A DNA stretch of 64,000 nucleotides from Bradyrhizobium roseum (GCF_030413175.1 NZ_CP129212.1:1736001-1800000), one strand, 5' to 3'. Shown: positions 9,042 to 18,788, counted from the first letter of the stretch. The notes: generated by a model from the letters alone, not told the origin. Translations and numbers: made by a program.

Positions 9042-10220
9042 ATGAACAGCCACTCCAGGGTGATTACCTTCGTCAACGCTGCCCATTTCATCGACCATTA
9101 TGCGATGCTGATCTTCGCCGCCGCCGTCATCATCATGGGGCCGGCGCTCGGCATGGCCTATTCGGAGCTGTTGCCTTACGCCACCCCCGGTTTCGTCGCC
9201 TTCGGCGCCGGCTCGCTGATCACAGGCTGGCTCGGTGACCGCTGGAGCCGCCGCCACATGATGGTGATCTTCTTCTTCGGCATCGGCTTGGCGATGATCT
9301 CGGTCGGCTTCGTCCAGACGCCGCTGCAGCTCGGCGCGGCGCTGCTGGCGATCGGCCTGTTCGCCTCGATCTACCACCCGGTCGGGACCGCGATGATCGT
9401 ATCTTATGCTGACAAGCTCGGCCGCGAGATGGGCCTGAACGGGGTCTGGGGCAATCTCGGCGTCGCATCCTCGGCGCTGGTCACCGGCGTGATCGGGCAG
9501 TATCTCGGCTGGCGCGCCGCCTTCGTCGTCCCCGGGATCATCACGATTCTGCTCGGCGTCGCCTTTGCGCTGATGGTGGTGCACGAGGACCGCACCGGCA
9601 CGCGGCAGGCGGCGGCCCAGGCGCGCATCGCCAAGCAGGACATGTGGCGGGTGTTCCTGGCCTTGCTGATCGTGGTGATCGCGATCTCCACCACCTTCAA
9701 CGCCATCACCGTGGCGATGCCAAAGCTATTCGCCGAGCGTCTGGCCGGACTGACCAGCAGCCCGGCCATGCTCGGGATCATCGCTGCCGGCGTCTATGTG
9801 TTCGGCGCGATGACGCAATACACCATCGGCAAGCTGATCGACCGTTATTCGCTGAAGACGGTGATGCTGCCGCTGTCGTTCGTGCTGGCGCCGTTCATGT
9901 ATTTTGCGGCGACGCTGTCGAACCTGCCGCTGATCATCGCCGCCATCGGCATCGTGATGGGCGCGTTCGGCCAGGTCACTGTCAATGACGCCATGGTCGG
10001 CAAGTACACCACCGACGAATGGCGCTCGCGCGCCTATTCGTTGCGCTATTTCGTCGGCTTCACCGCAGCGGGCGCCTCGGTCGGGCTGGTGGCCTGGCTC
10101 TACGAGCGGGGCGGTTTTGCCACCATGCTGCAGGCGTTCGGCGCGCTGTGCCTCTTGGTGATCGTGGCCGCGATCATCCTGCCGCAGGAGATCAAGGTGC
10201 CGGCGGCACAGGCGAAATAA
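9042..10220 (+). CDS. MFS transporter
   Basis: A 392-residue inner-membrane protein with about twelve hydrophobic segments in two halves. The loop between segments 2 and 3 carries the MFS motif GWLGDRWSRR. The pattern is that of efflux-type major facilitator proteins of the Fsr/fosmidomycin-resistance kind, but the substrate cannot be assigned. It is divergent from an AraC regulator and probably under its control. Confidence 0.87.
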   Translation: MNSHSRVITFVNAAHFIDHYAMLIFAAAVIIMGPALGMAYSELLPYATPGFVAFGAGSLITGWLGDRWSRRHMMVIFFFGIGLAMISVGFVQTPLQLGAALLAIGLFASIYHPVGTAMIVSYADKLGREMGLNGVWGNLGVASSALVTGVIGQYLGWRAAFVVPGIITILLGVAFALMVVHEDRTGTRQAAAQARIAKQDMWRVFLALLIVVIAISTTFNAITVAMPKLFAERLAGLTSSPAMLGIIAAGVYVFGAMTQYTIGKLIDRYSLKTVMLPLSFVLAPFMYFAATLSNLPLIIAAIGIVMGAFGQVTVNDAMVGKYTTDEWRSRAYSLRYFVGFTAAGASVGLVAWLYERGGFATMLQAFGALCLLVIVAAIILPQEIKVPAAQAK

Positions 10221-10226
10221 TCGTCA

Positions 10227-10245
10227 GGCGGGCCGTCAGCCCGCC
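10227..10245. terminator. Hairpin between convergent genes
   Basis: A 7-bp GC stem GGCGGGC (10227-10233) / GCCCGCC (10239-10245) with a 5-nt loop, between the MFS gene and the convergent GMC gene, overlapping the GMC stop codon. It has no T-run, so it is only a candidate terminator. Confidence 0.4.
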
Positions 10246-11852
10246 AGCGATCTTGCAATGATATCGGAGCTTTTCTCCGCGACCATGATCGTCGCCGGGT
10301 GAATGTTCGGCGAGGGCATCGCCGGCATCACCGACGCGTCGACCACGCGCAGGCCGTCGATGCCGCGGACGCGGAGTTCGCTGTCGACCACGGCGCGGTC
10401 GTCCTCGCCCATCCGGCAGGTGCCGCAGGGATGATAGACGGTTGAACCGAATTTCCGGACGTAATCGGCAATCTGTTCATCGCTTGTAACGTCTGAAGCG
10501 GGCCTGATCTGTTCGGTCACCAGCGAGCGGAACGGATCGGTCGCGACGATCTGCCGGGCGATGCGGAAGGCCGCGACCATAATGCGCACGTCGTCGGGGT
10601 CGGTCAGGTAATTGGCCCGGATCCGCGGCGGCGTGCGCCCTTCCGCGTCGCGCAGCGTGATCTCGCCCCGGCTCTTCGGCCGGCAGACGCTGAAGATGAA
10701 GGTGAATCCCGGCCAGCGATGCAGCCCGGTCTTGAAACTGTCGGTCGAAAAATTCAGACACTGGTACTGGATGTCGGGCACCGGCTCAGTGGGACTTGAT
10801 TTGGCAAACAGCGTCGCCTCGGTCGCGCCGACCGAGAGCTGTCCCGATCCCCGGAGCAGCCATTCGAGGGCGAGCTTGACCGACTTGACCGGGCTCATCA
10901 CGGCCTCGTTCAGCGTATCGGTCGCGTTGGTCTTGAACGTGAAGCTCGATTGATAGTGGTCCTGCAAGTTCTTGCCGACGCCGGGAAGATCGTGTTTCAC
11001 GTCGATGCCGACGTTGGCCAGCTCCGCGGCCGGGCCGATGCCGGAGGCGAGCAGCAGCACCGGCGAATTGATCGCACCGCCCGAGATGACCAGCTCGCGC
11101 CGGGCGCCAATGCGCTGGATCCGGCCGTCCCGCTCGACTTCAACGCCGATGGCGCGGTTGCCGTCGAGCAGGATGCGGCGGACCTGGGTCTTCGTCATCA
11201 GCTCAAGGTTTTTGCGATTGAGGTTCGGCTTGAGATATCCGACCGCCGTCGAGCGGCGCCAGCCGTTATGGACGTTGAGCGGTGCGAAGCCGACGCCGTC
11301 GATGCGCTCGCCGTTGAAGTCGGGGTTGCGCTGGTACTGCAGGCGCTCGCAGGCCTCCACGAAGGCCCTTGCCGTCGTCGAGGGGCGTTTGATGTTCGAC
11401 ACCGTCATCGGGCCGCCGATGCCGCGCCAATCGTTGGCGCCATCGACGCAGTGCTCCATCCGCTTGAAATAGGGCAGCACGTCGCGGTAGCTCCAGCCGC
11501 GTGCGCCGAGACGCTGCCATTCGTCATAATCGCTGGGTGCGCCGCGCAGGAAGACGAGGCCGTTGATGGAGCCGGAACCGCCCAACACCTTGCCGCGCGG
11601 CCAGATCACGGTTCGCCCGCCAAGACCCGGCTCGGGTTCGGTCTCGTAACCCCAGTTCATCCTGGGGTTCGGGACCAGCTTTCCAAAGCCCATCGGAATA
11701 TGGATCCAGGGGTTGCGATCGCGTCCGCCGGCCTCGATGACGCACAGCGACACCTTCGGATTTTCCGTCAGCCGCGCCGACAGCACACAGCCCGCGGAAC
11801 CGCCACCGACCACGACGACATCGAATTCCGCATCAAACCCGGCCTTACGCAT
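10236..11852 (-). CDS. GMC family oxidoreductase (choline dehydrogenase-like)
   Basis: A 538-residue FAD enzyme. N-terminal dinucleotide-binding motif VVVVGGGSAGCVLSARL, the GMC signature around WPRGKVLGGSGSINGL, and a C-terminal catalytic region with YHPCGTCRMG (active-site His) and SPNIHPATIMVAE. Such enzymes oxidise alcohols; choline is one of many possible substrates and the usual betaine genes are absent. The ATG at 11852 is preferred over the TTG just before it. A paralog lies at 24556-26199. Confidence 0.9.
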   Translation of the reverse strand: MRKAGFDAEFDVVVVGGGSAGCVLSARLTENPKVSLCVIEAGGRDRNPWIHIPMGFGKLVPNPRMNWGYETEPEPGLGGRTVIWPRGKVLGGSGSINGLVFLRGAPSDYDEWQRLGARGWSYRDVLPYFKRMEHCVDGANDWRGIGGPMTVSNIKRPSTTARAFVEACERLQYQRNPDFNGERIDGVGFAPLNVHNGWRRSTAVGYLKPNLNRKNLELMTKTQVRRILLDGNRAIGVEVERDGRIQRIGARRELVISGGAINSPVLLLASGIGPAAELANVGIDVKHDLPGVGKNLQDHYQSSFTFKTNATDTLNEAVMSPVKSVKLALEWLLRGSGQLSVGATEATLFAKSSPTEPVPDIQYQCLNFSTDSFKTGLHRWPGFTFIFSVCRPKSRGEITLRDAEGRTPPRIRANYLTDPDDVRIMVAAFRIARQIVATDPFRSLVTEQIRPASDVTSDEQIADYVRKFGSTVYHPCGTCRMGEDDRAVVDSELRVRGIDGLRVVDASVMPAMPSPNIHPATIMVAEKSSDIIARSLAG

Positions 11853-11930
11853 CAAGAATTTCGTCCCCGACCTGCTTTTTGTTCCGCAACATAATGGCCG
11901 GCGGACGGTCTGGATAGGCTTGCGATGGCG

Positions 11931-12689
11931 TCACTCGATCTTCGGCAGCACCACATGCAAATGATGGTTCGATATTTGCATGAGACCCTGGAACGGCTGA
12001 TTGAGATCGACGATCAGGAACAGCGCGCTCGATACCGAAAGGGCGAGCACGAGCGTTGACGCCACCACGATCAGGTTGGGTTCCGCGAACAGGCTGAAGC
12101 TTGCGAAGATCACCACCAGCCAGAACACCAGCACGACGAAGAACGGCAGCGGGATCCCGTCGTCGCCTTGGGTGAAAACCAATAGCCGCGTCCGGCCCAT
12201 TTCTGCCGAGAGCTGGGTGATCCGGGATTTCAGCGAGGTCTGTTTTGCGTTAGCGGGCTTCAGCCCTTCAACCGCGTTGTAGAAGCGTTCAGCCATATCG
12301 CTGACGACCACTGCCGATGCGCCACCCTTGCCCGAGGCATTTTCCTGCCAGATGCGAGAGGTTGCGGATGGTATGATGTCCCGCAGCAGGGTGCGCGCCG
12401 CCTTCGCTTCCGACCCGTACTGGGCTAGCAACTGGTCGACCAGCACGGCATGGGTGCCAAGCTGCCGGATGTTGGTGTTGTGGCTGTCATAGGTGTTTTT
12501 CGCCGAAGCGATCATCAGGCCGATCACGAGTGCGGCCAGCGTCGAGAGGAAGCCAGCGCCCAAACGGATCGCCTGCTTGGATCCCGTTCCGAGCGGTGCA
12601 GCCGGCAGGGTCCGCTTCACGAGCACGCCGAGCGCTGCGCCGATCAGGATCGAAACAAAGGAGGCCAGGAACGCGGCTGTCGAACTCAT
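11931..12689 (-). CDS. DUF4239 family membrane protein
   Basis: A 252-residue protein with two N-terminal hydrophobic segments (about 5-25 and 45-65), a central soluble helical region, and two C-terminal segments (about 180-230). This layout, with a SAKNTYDSHN stretch after the second helix, fits DUF4239 bestrophin-like proteins. No function is established. It stands alone. Confidence 0.72.
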   Translation of the reverse strand: MSSTAAFLASFVSILIGAALGVLVKRTLPAAPLGTGSKQAIRLGAGFLSTLAALVIGLMIASAKNTYDSHNTNIRQLGTHAVLVDQLLAQYGSEAKAARTLLRDIIPSATSRIWQENASGKGGASAVVVSDMAERFYNAVEGLKPANAKQTSLKSRITQLSAEMGRTRLLVFTQGDDGIPLPFFVVLVFWLVVIFASFSLFAEPNLIVVASTLVLALSVSSALFLIVDLNQPFQGLMQISNHHLHVVLPKIE

Positions 12690-12873
12690 GCTGTCGTCAC
12701 TCCGTCAGGTATTGCGTGTTGATTCCGGTTCTGGTCCTGCGGACCCTCCCGGAACGGTCATTGCCTATCGGAGGAAACGGGCCGGATTGTTGCGGCGCGG
12801 CAGATTGACCGCATGGTCGCGAACCCAAACAGAACACTTGACCTCGGCCACCCTCCTTGTGTGAGGTGCGGAC

Positions 12874-13293
12874 ATGACCCGAATCCGGCTTTTCCTGTTC
12901 ATAATTGCGATATTGGCGCCCTCGCTGGCAGCGGCACAGCAGTCCATGAAGTTCGAGGAGGCCGGCGCCATGCTGGCCGCGAGCTGCGGCAAGGACATCG
13001 ACGACAACTGCCGTGGCGTCAATTTTGATGCGACCCGGCTGCGGGAGTGCCTGAACCGCAACCAGGACGTGGTGTCGGCGAAGTGCAAGGCCGACTTTCC
13101 GACGGCGCTGGGTGCTATCCAGCAGCGCATCACCGCACGGACGTCGCTGGTCAAACTTTGCAATTGGGAACTGAAGCATCTGTGCGGCGAGGTCCGCGAA
13201 GACCCGGTCAAGGGCCTGCAATGCCTTTTAGAGTCGACCAAGAAGGCGACGCCGAACTGCAACAAGGCGATCAGTGCGGCGGGGTATCGCTGA
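12874..13293 (+). CDS. Secreted cysteine-rich repeat protein
   Basis: A 139-residue protein with a signal peptide (cleavage near AAAQQ, about residue 22) and Cys-rich repeats: AASCGKDIDDNC, LRECLNRN, SAKC, LCNWELKHLC, LQCLLES and PNC. The spacing resembles the Cys-rich GLG1-type repeat found in small secreted bacterial proteins and would allow several disulfides in the periplasm. Its TGA overlaps the ATG of the OmpA-like gene (TGATG at 13291-13295), so the two are coupled. Confidence 0.75.
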   Translation: MTRIRLFLFIIAILAPSLAAAQQSMKFEEAGAMLAASCGKDIDDNCRGVNFDATRLRECLNRNQDVVSAKCKADFPTALGAIQQRITARTSLVKLCNWELKHLCGEVREDPVKGLQCLLESTKKATPNCNKAISAAGYR

Positions 13294-13970
13294 TGTCCTG
13301 GGTGTATCAGCCGCGCGGCATCGCTCTCTTGCTCGGCGCCCTCGCGCTGCTTGCCTGGCCGATCGCGGCAGCACGGGCGCAAACGGCCGTGTCGAGCGCG
13401 GACATCATCGAGAAACTCGCCGTGGAAGCCGAGTCGGACATCGACCTGGCTGCCCTGAAGCAGCAGGCCTCCGACCGCATCAAGGCAAGGGCGGACGCCC
13501 AGCCGCAAAAGCGCCCGCCGATCGCGCCGCAACTGACGAAACTGCCGCAACTCCGTTTCGACGTCGTGTTCGACCCGGATTCGTCCCTGATCCGGCCGGC
13601 TTCCTACCAGACGATCGGCAGCATTGCCGACGCGTTGACCGACCCGAAAATGCGGCCTTACCGCTACCTGATCGTCGATCATGTCGAATCCGCTGGCCGG
13701 CGCGACCATAATTTGATCCTCAGTCAGCGGCGTGCGGATTCGATCCGCGATGTGCTGGTGAATACCTTCAAGGTATCGCCAAAGCGGCTGTTGGCCCTTG
13801 GTCTGGGCGAGGAACAGTTGCAGGACATCAGCCGCCCGGCCGCGCCCGCCAATGCGCGTGTCCAGCTCGTTGCCTTCGGCAAGTTTGAAACCGCCGATCC
13901 GGCCACGCCGGCAACACCGGCTGCGGCGGCGCCCAAAGGCGCGGCCGCTGCAAAGAAAAAGAAGCGCTGA
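13293..13970 (+). CDS. OmpA-family (peptidoglycan-binding) protein
   Basis: A 225-residue protein. Signal peptide to about residue 31 (AARAQ), a helical stretch, then an OmpA C-terminal domain: LRFDVVFDPDSSLIRPASYQ, VDHVESAGRRDHNLILSQRRADSI and LLALGLGEEQL. The C-terminus is a low-complexity Ala/Pro/Lys tail. Such domains bind peptidoglycan in the periplasm. It overlaps the preceding Cys-rich gene by one base, which suggests a joint envelope role. Confidence 0.85.
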   Translation: MSWVYQPRGIALLLGALALLAWPIAAARAQTAVSSADIIEKLAVEAESDIDLAALKQQASDRIKARADAQPQKRPPIAPQLTKLPQLRFDVVFDPDSSLIRPASYQTIGSIADALTDPKMRPYRYLIVDHVESAGRRDHNLILSQRRADSIRDVLVNTFKVSPKRLLALGLGEEQLQDISRPAAPANARVQLVAFGKFETADPATPATPAAAAPKGAAAAKKKKR

Positions 13971-14026
13971 CGCCCCACGCCGGGTGCGCGCAACGCCAGC
14001 CCCTCGCTGGCGGGGAGGAACAACCG

Positions 14027-14830
14027 ATGTTCAATCAACCCTTGCCGGGAATGGCCGGCCTATTTTTGGGATTAACAATCATGACGATGACGCCTGCCGC
14101 TGCCGACGCTTTGAAGAAAGAAATCGCGCCGACCGGCAAGCTGCGGGTGGCGATTGCGATCAGCCCGGCCGGCGGCGCGTTCTGGTCGACCAGGACCGAA
14201 ACCGGTCATGCCGGCGTGCCGGTCGATCTCGGCAAGGCAATGGCGGCGCAACTCGGCGTCCCCGTGGAATATGTCGCGCACAACAATTCCGGGCAGATCG
14301 TCGATGCGACGTCGAAGGGCACCTGGGACATCACCTTCCTGCCGAAGGATCCGGAACGCGAGGGCAGGATGGCATTCGGGCCGATCTACGAGGTCGCGGA
14401 CGCGACCTACATCGTCAAGCCGGGCTCGGTGGTCACGAATTTCGCAACGCTCGATCAGCCGGGCATCAACGTCGCCGCCGTCAACAACACGACGACGATG
14501 CGTGGCGCGATGGTGCATCTGAAGAACGCCAAGGTCACGGGCTACCAGACCTATGACGAGATCTTCGGCCTGCTCAAGGCCGGCGAGATCGACGCGTTCG
14601 CGCTGTCGCGCGACCAGCTCAACGCCATGGCAAAGCAGATCCCGGGCACCCGCGTGCTCGACGAAACCTTCAAGCAGACCGTGACGGCAGTGGCGGTGCC
14701 GCCCCATCATCCGCTGTCGCTGGCGTTCGCGGTTACGTTTCTGAACGAAGCGATCACCAACGGCACGTTGCGCAAGGCCTATGACAACAACGGCCTGAAG
14801 GATCGGCCGGTGCGCACGCAAGCGAAGTAG
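14027..14830 (+). CDS. Periplasmic solute-binding protein (family 3)
   Basis: A 267-residue protein with a signal peptide (to about AAADA, residue 28) and the bacterial extracellular solute-binding family 3 fold: GKLRVAIAISPAGGAFW, GVPVDLGKAMAAQLGV, TWDITFLPKDPER and a hinge region. Amino acids or related small molecules are likely ligands. GGAGG lies about 8 nt before the ATG. No permease or ATPase gene is nearby, so it is an orphan binding protein or works with a distant transporter. Confidence 0.83.
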   Translation: MFNQPLPGMAGLFLGLTIMTMTPAAADALKKEIAPTGKLRVAIAISPAGGAFWSTRTETGHAGVPVDLGKAMAAQLGVPVEYVAHNNSGQIVDATSKGTWDITFLPKDPEREGRMAFGPIYEVADATYIVKPGSVVTNFATLDQPGINVAAVNNTTTMRGAMVHLKNAKVTGYQTYDEIFGLLKAGEIDAFALSRDQLNAMAKQIPGTRVLDETFKQTVTAVAVPPHHPLSLAFAVTFLNEAITNGTLRKAYDNNGLKDRPVRTQAK

Positions 14831-14874
14831 ACGAGGGCCGTCCCTTCGTCATTCCCTGACGATACAAACGTTAG

Positions 14875-15669
14875 CTAATTCGTTGCGCCCGCCGGAATTG
14901 GATCCAGGCCACTCTTGACCATCTCCGCGCGGGCCGCGGGCGAGGCGAGAAACTTGATCAGCGCCTTGCCGGCATCCGGTTCCTTCGAGACGGTAGCAAT
15001 GCCGGCGGAAAACACCGTGATCTTCTGCAGTTCATTCGGCAGCGGACCGACGATGTCGATGCCCTCCACCGGCTTCAGTTCGCTCATCTGCTGGAAGCCG
15101 ATCTCGGCGTCACCGCGTGCCACGATCTCGCCGACGGGGGTAGCCGGAATCTTCCGCGCCTTGCTCTTCATCTCGTCGGCAATGCCGAGCTTGCCGAACA
15201 TCTCGGTCGAGACATAGACGCCGCTGGCGCTGTCGGAATAGGCGACGGTTTTCACCGCCAGCAGGGCGCGCTTGAGCGCATCTGATGTCGAGATGTCCGG
15301 CTTCGGCGTGCCCGACTTCACCGCGACCGCGATCGGCGATTTGACGAGGTCGATCTTGCTGTCGGCGATCGCCTTGCCGTTATTGACGAGATCGTCGAGC
15401 GCATAGCCGACCATGATCAGTACGTCGGCGGCTTCGCCGCGATCGAGCCGCACCGGAATGGCGTTGGCGGTCGTGCCCATCGACGGCCCGTAGGCGGTCA
15501 GCACCTTGTGGCCGGTCGTGCGTTCGAATTCGGGAATCAGCGCCTTGTAGGCCGCCGCCAGCCCGCCCGAAATCATCACCCGTACCTCGGCCGCAGCGGC
15601 CGTGACCGTCAGCAGGATGACGCTGGGAATCGCGAACGCACATGCGCGAAGATAGGCCGAAAGCCGCAT
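14875..15669 (-). CDS. ModA-like substrate-binding protein
   Basis: A 264-residue exported protein (signal peptide to about AAAAE) of the molybdate-binding-protein-like group: VRVMISGGLAAAYKALIPEFERTTG, YGPSMGTTANAIP, then GEAADVLIMV. The usual ModA opening AASL is replaced by SGGL, so molybdate binding is uncertain. A good ribosome site (GGGAGGA) precedes the ATG. No modBC genes are adjacent. Confidence 0.78.
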   Translation of the reverse strand: MRLSAYLRACAFAIPSVILLTVTAAAAEVRVMISGGLAAAYKALIPEFERTTGHKVLTAYGPSMGTTANAIPVRLDRGEAADVLIMVGYALDDLVNNGKAIADSKIDLVKSPIAVAVKSGTPKPDISTSDALKRALLAVKTVAYSDSASGVYVSTEMFGKLGIADEMKSKARKIPATPVGEIVARGDAEIGFQQMSELKPVEGIDIVGPLPNELQKITVFSAGIATVSKEPDAGKALIKFLASPAARAEMVKSGLDPIPAGATN

Positions 15670-15750
15670 GATGATTCCTCCCAGGCAACTCTTGAATGGT
15701 CGACCTTGGGCGGATGTTAGCGTGCGGAGGACATGGCGGCTAGACGCTTC

Positions 15751-16980
15751 TCACGCATTCACATGCACGAAATCCCGCAGCAGCGGATAGATCTCGTTGT
15801 TCCACTTCCGCCCCGAGAACACGCCGTAATGGCCGACGCCGGCCTGCATGTGATGTACCTTGCGATAGGCGCGGACCCCGGTGCAGAGGTCCTGCGCCGC
15901 CAGTGTCTGACCGATCGAGCAGATGTCGTCCTTTTCGCCTTCCACCGTCATCAGGCCCATGCGCTTGATCGCGGCAGGGTTCACCGGCTTCCCGCGATGC
16001 ATCAGCTTGCCCTGCGGCAGCAGGTGCTCCTGAAACACGTCGCGCACGGTCTCGATGTAGAATTCGGCCGGCAGGTCCATCACGGCAAAATATTCGTCGT
16101 AGAAGGTCTTGATGATTTCGGCCTTTTCCTTCTCGCCCTTGGCGAGATGATCGGCGAGGTCGATGTGCTGCTTGATGTGTCGCTCGAGGTTCATCGACAC
16201 AAAGGCGGTGAGCTGTACGAAGCCGGGATAGACTTTTCGCAACGCGCCCTTGCACTGCACCGGTACGTAATTGATCAGGTTTTTTTCAAACCAGCTGATC
16301 GGCTTGCTCTTGGCGAATTCGTTGACCTTGGTCGGCAGGATCCGGGTGTCGATCGGGCCGGCCATCAGCGTCAGCGTGGCCGGGCGAGCAGGGTGATTCT
16401 CCTCCGACATCACGGCAGCCGCTGCCAACGCCGAGACCGATGGTTGGCAGATCGCCACCATGTGCGCGCGGGGGCCGATCTTGTCGAGAAAGGTGATCAG
16501 ATGGTCGGTGTAATCCTCCAGCCCGAAGCGGCCGGCATGGAGCGGAATGTCGCGCGGGTTATGCCAGTCGGTGATGTAGACGTCGTGGTCCTGCAGCAGC
16601 GTCTTCACGGTACCGCGCAGCAGGGTGGCGAAATGGCCGGACATCGGCGCCACCAGCAGCATCCGCGGCTGCTCGGGCGCGTTCTCCTTCTTGAAGTGCA
16701 GGAGCGAGCCGAACGGTGTGGCGAAGGTAACCTCCTCGGTCACCTCCAGTTCCCGATTGCCGACCATCACCCGCTCGATGCCGTAGGCCGGCCTGTGATA
16801 GGTGAGGGAGGAGCGCGAGATCAGTTCGAGCGATGCGGCGAGCCGGCCGAACGCCCGGTCGGAAACGCCCTGCGGCACCAGATTGAGAAATTTCAATGCC
16901 GCCGTGGCCCCGGTCCGCCATGGCGACGTCAGGTCCATGTGGTTCTGGTAGGCTTGGTACATCATTGACATCATTGGCAT
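15751..16980 (-). CDS. phaZ: Intracellular polyhydroxyalkanoate depolymerase
   Basis: A 409-residue alpha/beta-hydrolase of the intracellular PHB depolymerase family. The nucleophile is a Cys in VAICQPSVSA, as in the Cupriavidus PhaZ1 group, with YITDWHNPRDIPL before it and the His region GVGHYGVFSGRKWN at the end. It degrades stored PHB to hydroxybutyrate units. No clear ribosome site distinguishes the first Met from two others within seven residues. The gene is divergent from the GST gene. Confidence 0.92.
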   Translation of the reverse strand: MPMMSMMYQAYQNHMDLTSPWRTGATAALKFLNLVPQGVSDRAFGRLAASLELISRSSLTYHRPAYGIERVMVGNRELEVTEEVTFATPFGSLLHFKKENAPEQPRMLLVAPMSGHFATLLRGTVKTLLQDHDVYITDWHNPRDIPLHAGRFGLEDYTDHLITFLDKIGPRAHMVAICQPSVSALAAAAVMSEENHPARPATLTLMAGPIDTRILPTKVNEFAKSKPISWFEKNLINYVPVQCKGALRKVYPGFVQLTAFVSMNLERHIKQHIDLADHLAKGEKEKAEIIKTFYDEYFAVMDLPAEFYIETVRDVFQEHLLPQGKLMHRGKPVNPAAIKRMGLMTVEGEKDDICSIGQTLAAQDLCTGVRAYRKVHHMQAGVGHYGVFSGRKWNNEIYPLLRDFVHVNA

Positions 16981-17161
16981 CGCTTACACACCGGCCCCTG
17001 TCCGCAGGTGCCATGCAATATCGACGCCAGCGGGGGCCTCCCGGCCTGAAAAACTGGCACGTGGCTTGCTGAGTAGATAGTCGACGCACAGGTATTGGGC
17101 GGCGGTGCGGTCGGTCGCCCCATGCCTTGCGGCTGCATTTGGGGGTACGAAGGAAGGCCAT

Positions 17162-17815
17162 ATGGCAAAGACCACACTGACCATCTCCAGCAAGAATTAT
17201 TCGTCCTGGTCGCTGCGCGGCTGGCTGCTGGCAAAATTCTCAGGACTTGAATTCGAGGAGGTCATCACCGCACCCGACGACGCCTCGGCGCGGGCGGAAA
17301 TCCTGCTGCTGTCATCGTCGATCCTGGTGCCGTGCCTGCGCCATGACGGCGCCACCATCTGGGACACGCTGGCGATCGCGGAATACCTCAACGAGGTGAT
17401 GCCGGACGCCGGCCTGCTGCCGGCCGACCGTATCCGGCGCGCGCACTGCCGCTCGATCTGCGGCGAAATCCATTCCGGCTTCACCACGCTGCGCGCCTCG
17501 CTGCCGGTCAATCTGAAGGGCCATTTCCCCGGCTTCAAGATCTGGTCGCGCGCGCAGGCCGATATTGACCGGGTCTGCACCATCTGGCGCGAATGCCTTG
17601 CGGAATCCGGGGGCCCGTTCCTGTTCGGCGAGCGCTCCGTGGCGGACGCGATGTACGCGCCCGTCGTCACCCGGTTCGTGACCTATGACGTGAAACTCGA
17701 ACCCGGGCTGGCGGCCTACGCCAGCACCATCATGTCGATGCCCGAGATGCAGGAATGGGTCGAGGCCGCCAAGGCCGAGCCCGCCGACATCGAAGAGCTC
17801 GAGGTCGAATATTAG
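17162..17815 (+). CDS. Glutathione S-transferase family protein
   Basis: A 217-residue cytosolic protein. Thioredoxin-like N-terminal domain (SSKNYSSWSLRGWLL with the likely catalytic Ser, then a VPCLRHDG cis-Pro segment and IWDTLAIAEYL) and a helical C-terminal domain with FGERSVADAMYAP. The ATG at 17162 is supported by GGAAGG just upstream; an earlier in-frame start at 17105 is unlikely. Substrate unknown. Confidence 0.87.
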   Translation: MAKTTLTISSKNYSSWSLRGWLLAKFSGLEFEEVITAPDDASARAEILLLSSSILVPCLRHDGATIWDTLAIAEYLNEVMPDAGLLPADRIRRAHCRSICGEIHSGFTTLRASLPVNLKGHFPGFKIWSRAQADIDRVCTIWRECLAESGGPFLFGERSVADAMYAPVVTRFVTYDVKLEPGLAAYASTIMSMPEMQEWVEAAKAEPADIEELEVEY

Positions 17816-18375
17816 GCAGGCCTGGCGCGACCTTGCCTGCCCGAGAGGCTGAGGCAACGGGCAGGCTTGCCCGGGCCGATGCTGGCCGAGAGCAGCATTG
17901 GCCGCCGTCTTGGCGATCGTCTTCCGATTTTTCCCGCATCCTGCATGCCGATCCGGCCTGCGACAGGGCGGTTCGGCGCATCGCAGCCGTCGCGCGCGCG
18001 GCGCGGATTTCGCCTTTGCGACATTCAGCTGCTAGCGCGACGCTGCCCAAAATTTCTCGCGATCGGCGGTCCGGCAGATTTCTGATCGTCGGCGTCCGCA
18101 GCTATCGACAAGATTTGCCAACGACGCCATGACGTCGAACGCCATGTCCTCTCCCGAGGAATTAACCTTTGTCGTCGGCCGCTGGCTGCGGCCGATTGTG
18201 TTCGTTCTGGATGTGGTGCGCCGCTTCAATTTGCGGACGACATCTAGCCGTGAACAACGGCGTACGACGTCAAATCAGTGATTCGGGCGCGATTCGTTCC
18301 GTCGCCGTTCCGAAGGTAAACATCGCGCGCCATTGCGTCGCATTCTGGCACAGGCGCAGCCGGTCTAGGGCGAAT
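17816..18375. other. Long intergenic stretch, no gene seen
   Basis: About 560 bp between the GST gene and a small minus-strand gene. It holds several short open frames on both strands with no ribosome site, signal peptide or recognisable family. I see no tRNA, palindromic repeat or convincing terminator here. Confidence 0.5.
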
Positions 18376-18591
18376 TCACATCGCGCTGGAGCGCGGCAAG
18401 CGCCAGCCAACCACCGTGGCCTCGACCATGCCGCCGGTCCTGTCGTTGCGCCAATGGCCGTCGATCCAGCGGCAGGCGAAAGGCAGTTGATAGGTCCCGC
18501 TGTGATCCTCGCAAAGAACCTCCACGGGCTGGTTCGGCGGCGGGTCCCCACACCCGTCGAATTGAGCCAGCCGTTTTTCACGCGTTGCCAT
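18376..18591 (-). CDS. Small conserved-type hypothetical protein
   Basis: A 71-residue cytosolic protein, MATREKRLAQFDG at the start, with LLC-like core VEVLCEDHSGTYQLPF and a Trp-rich middle (CRWIDGHWRN). Codon use is typical of the genome and GGAG lies 10 nt upstream of this ATG (4 nt before an ATG two codons earlier). I do not recognise a named family; it resembles short uncharacterised proteins of Bradyrhizobium. Confidence 0.6.
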   Translation of the reverse strand: MATREKRLAQFDGCGDPPPNQPVEVLCEDHSGTYQLPFACRWIDGHWRNDRTGGMVEATVVGWRLPRSSAM

Positions 18592-18788
18592 AACCATCAA
18601 TCTCCACTGCCGCGGCCGGCATGCACCGGCTAAAAGTTCGCGGCGAAATCCATCCCATGATTAACGGGATGAAGCACAACGCCTGAATGAGGTATCAGTA
18701 TGGTATCACTGGGGTGGGGACTTTGCGTCGTGCAAATTGCCGTGATGGATGTCCTGCGCGCCGAATGTTTCTGAAACGAGGATTTTTG

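Noticed and set aside
18129..18281. 50-codon frame (MTSNAMSSPEELTFVVGRWL...) in the 17.8-18.4 kb gap
   Set aside because: No ribosome site, no family and no support beyond an open frame. It could be real but cannot be defended.
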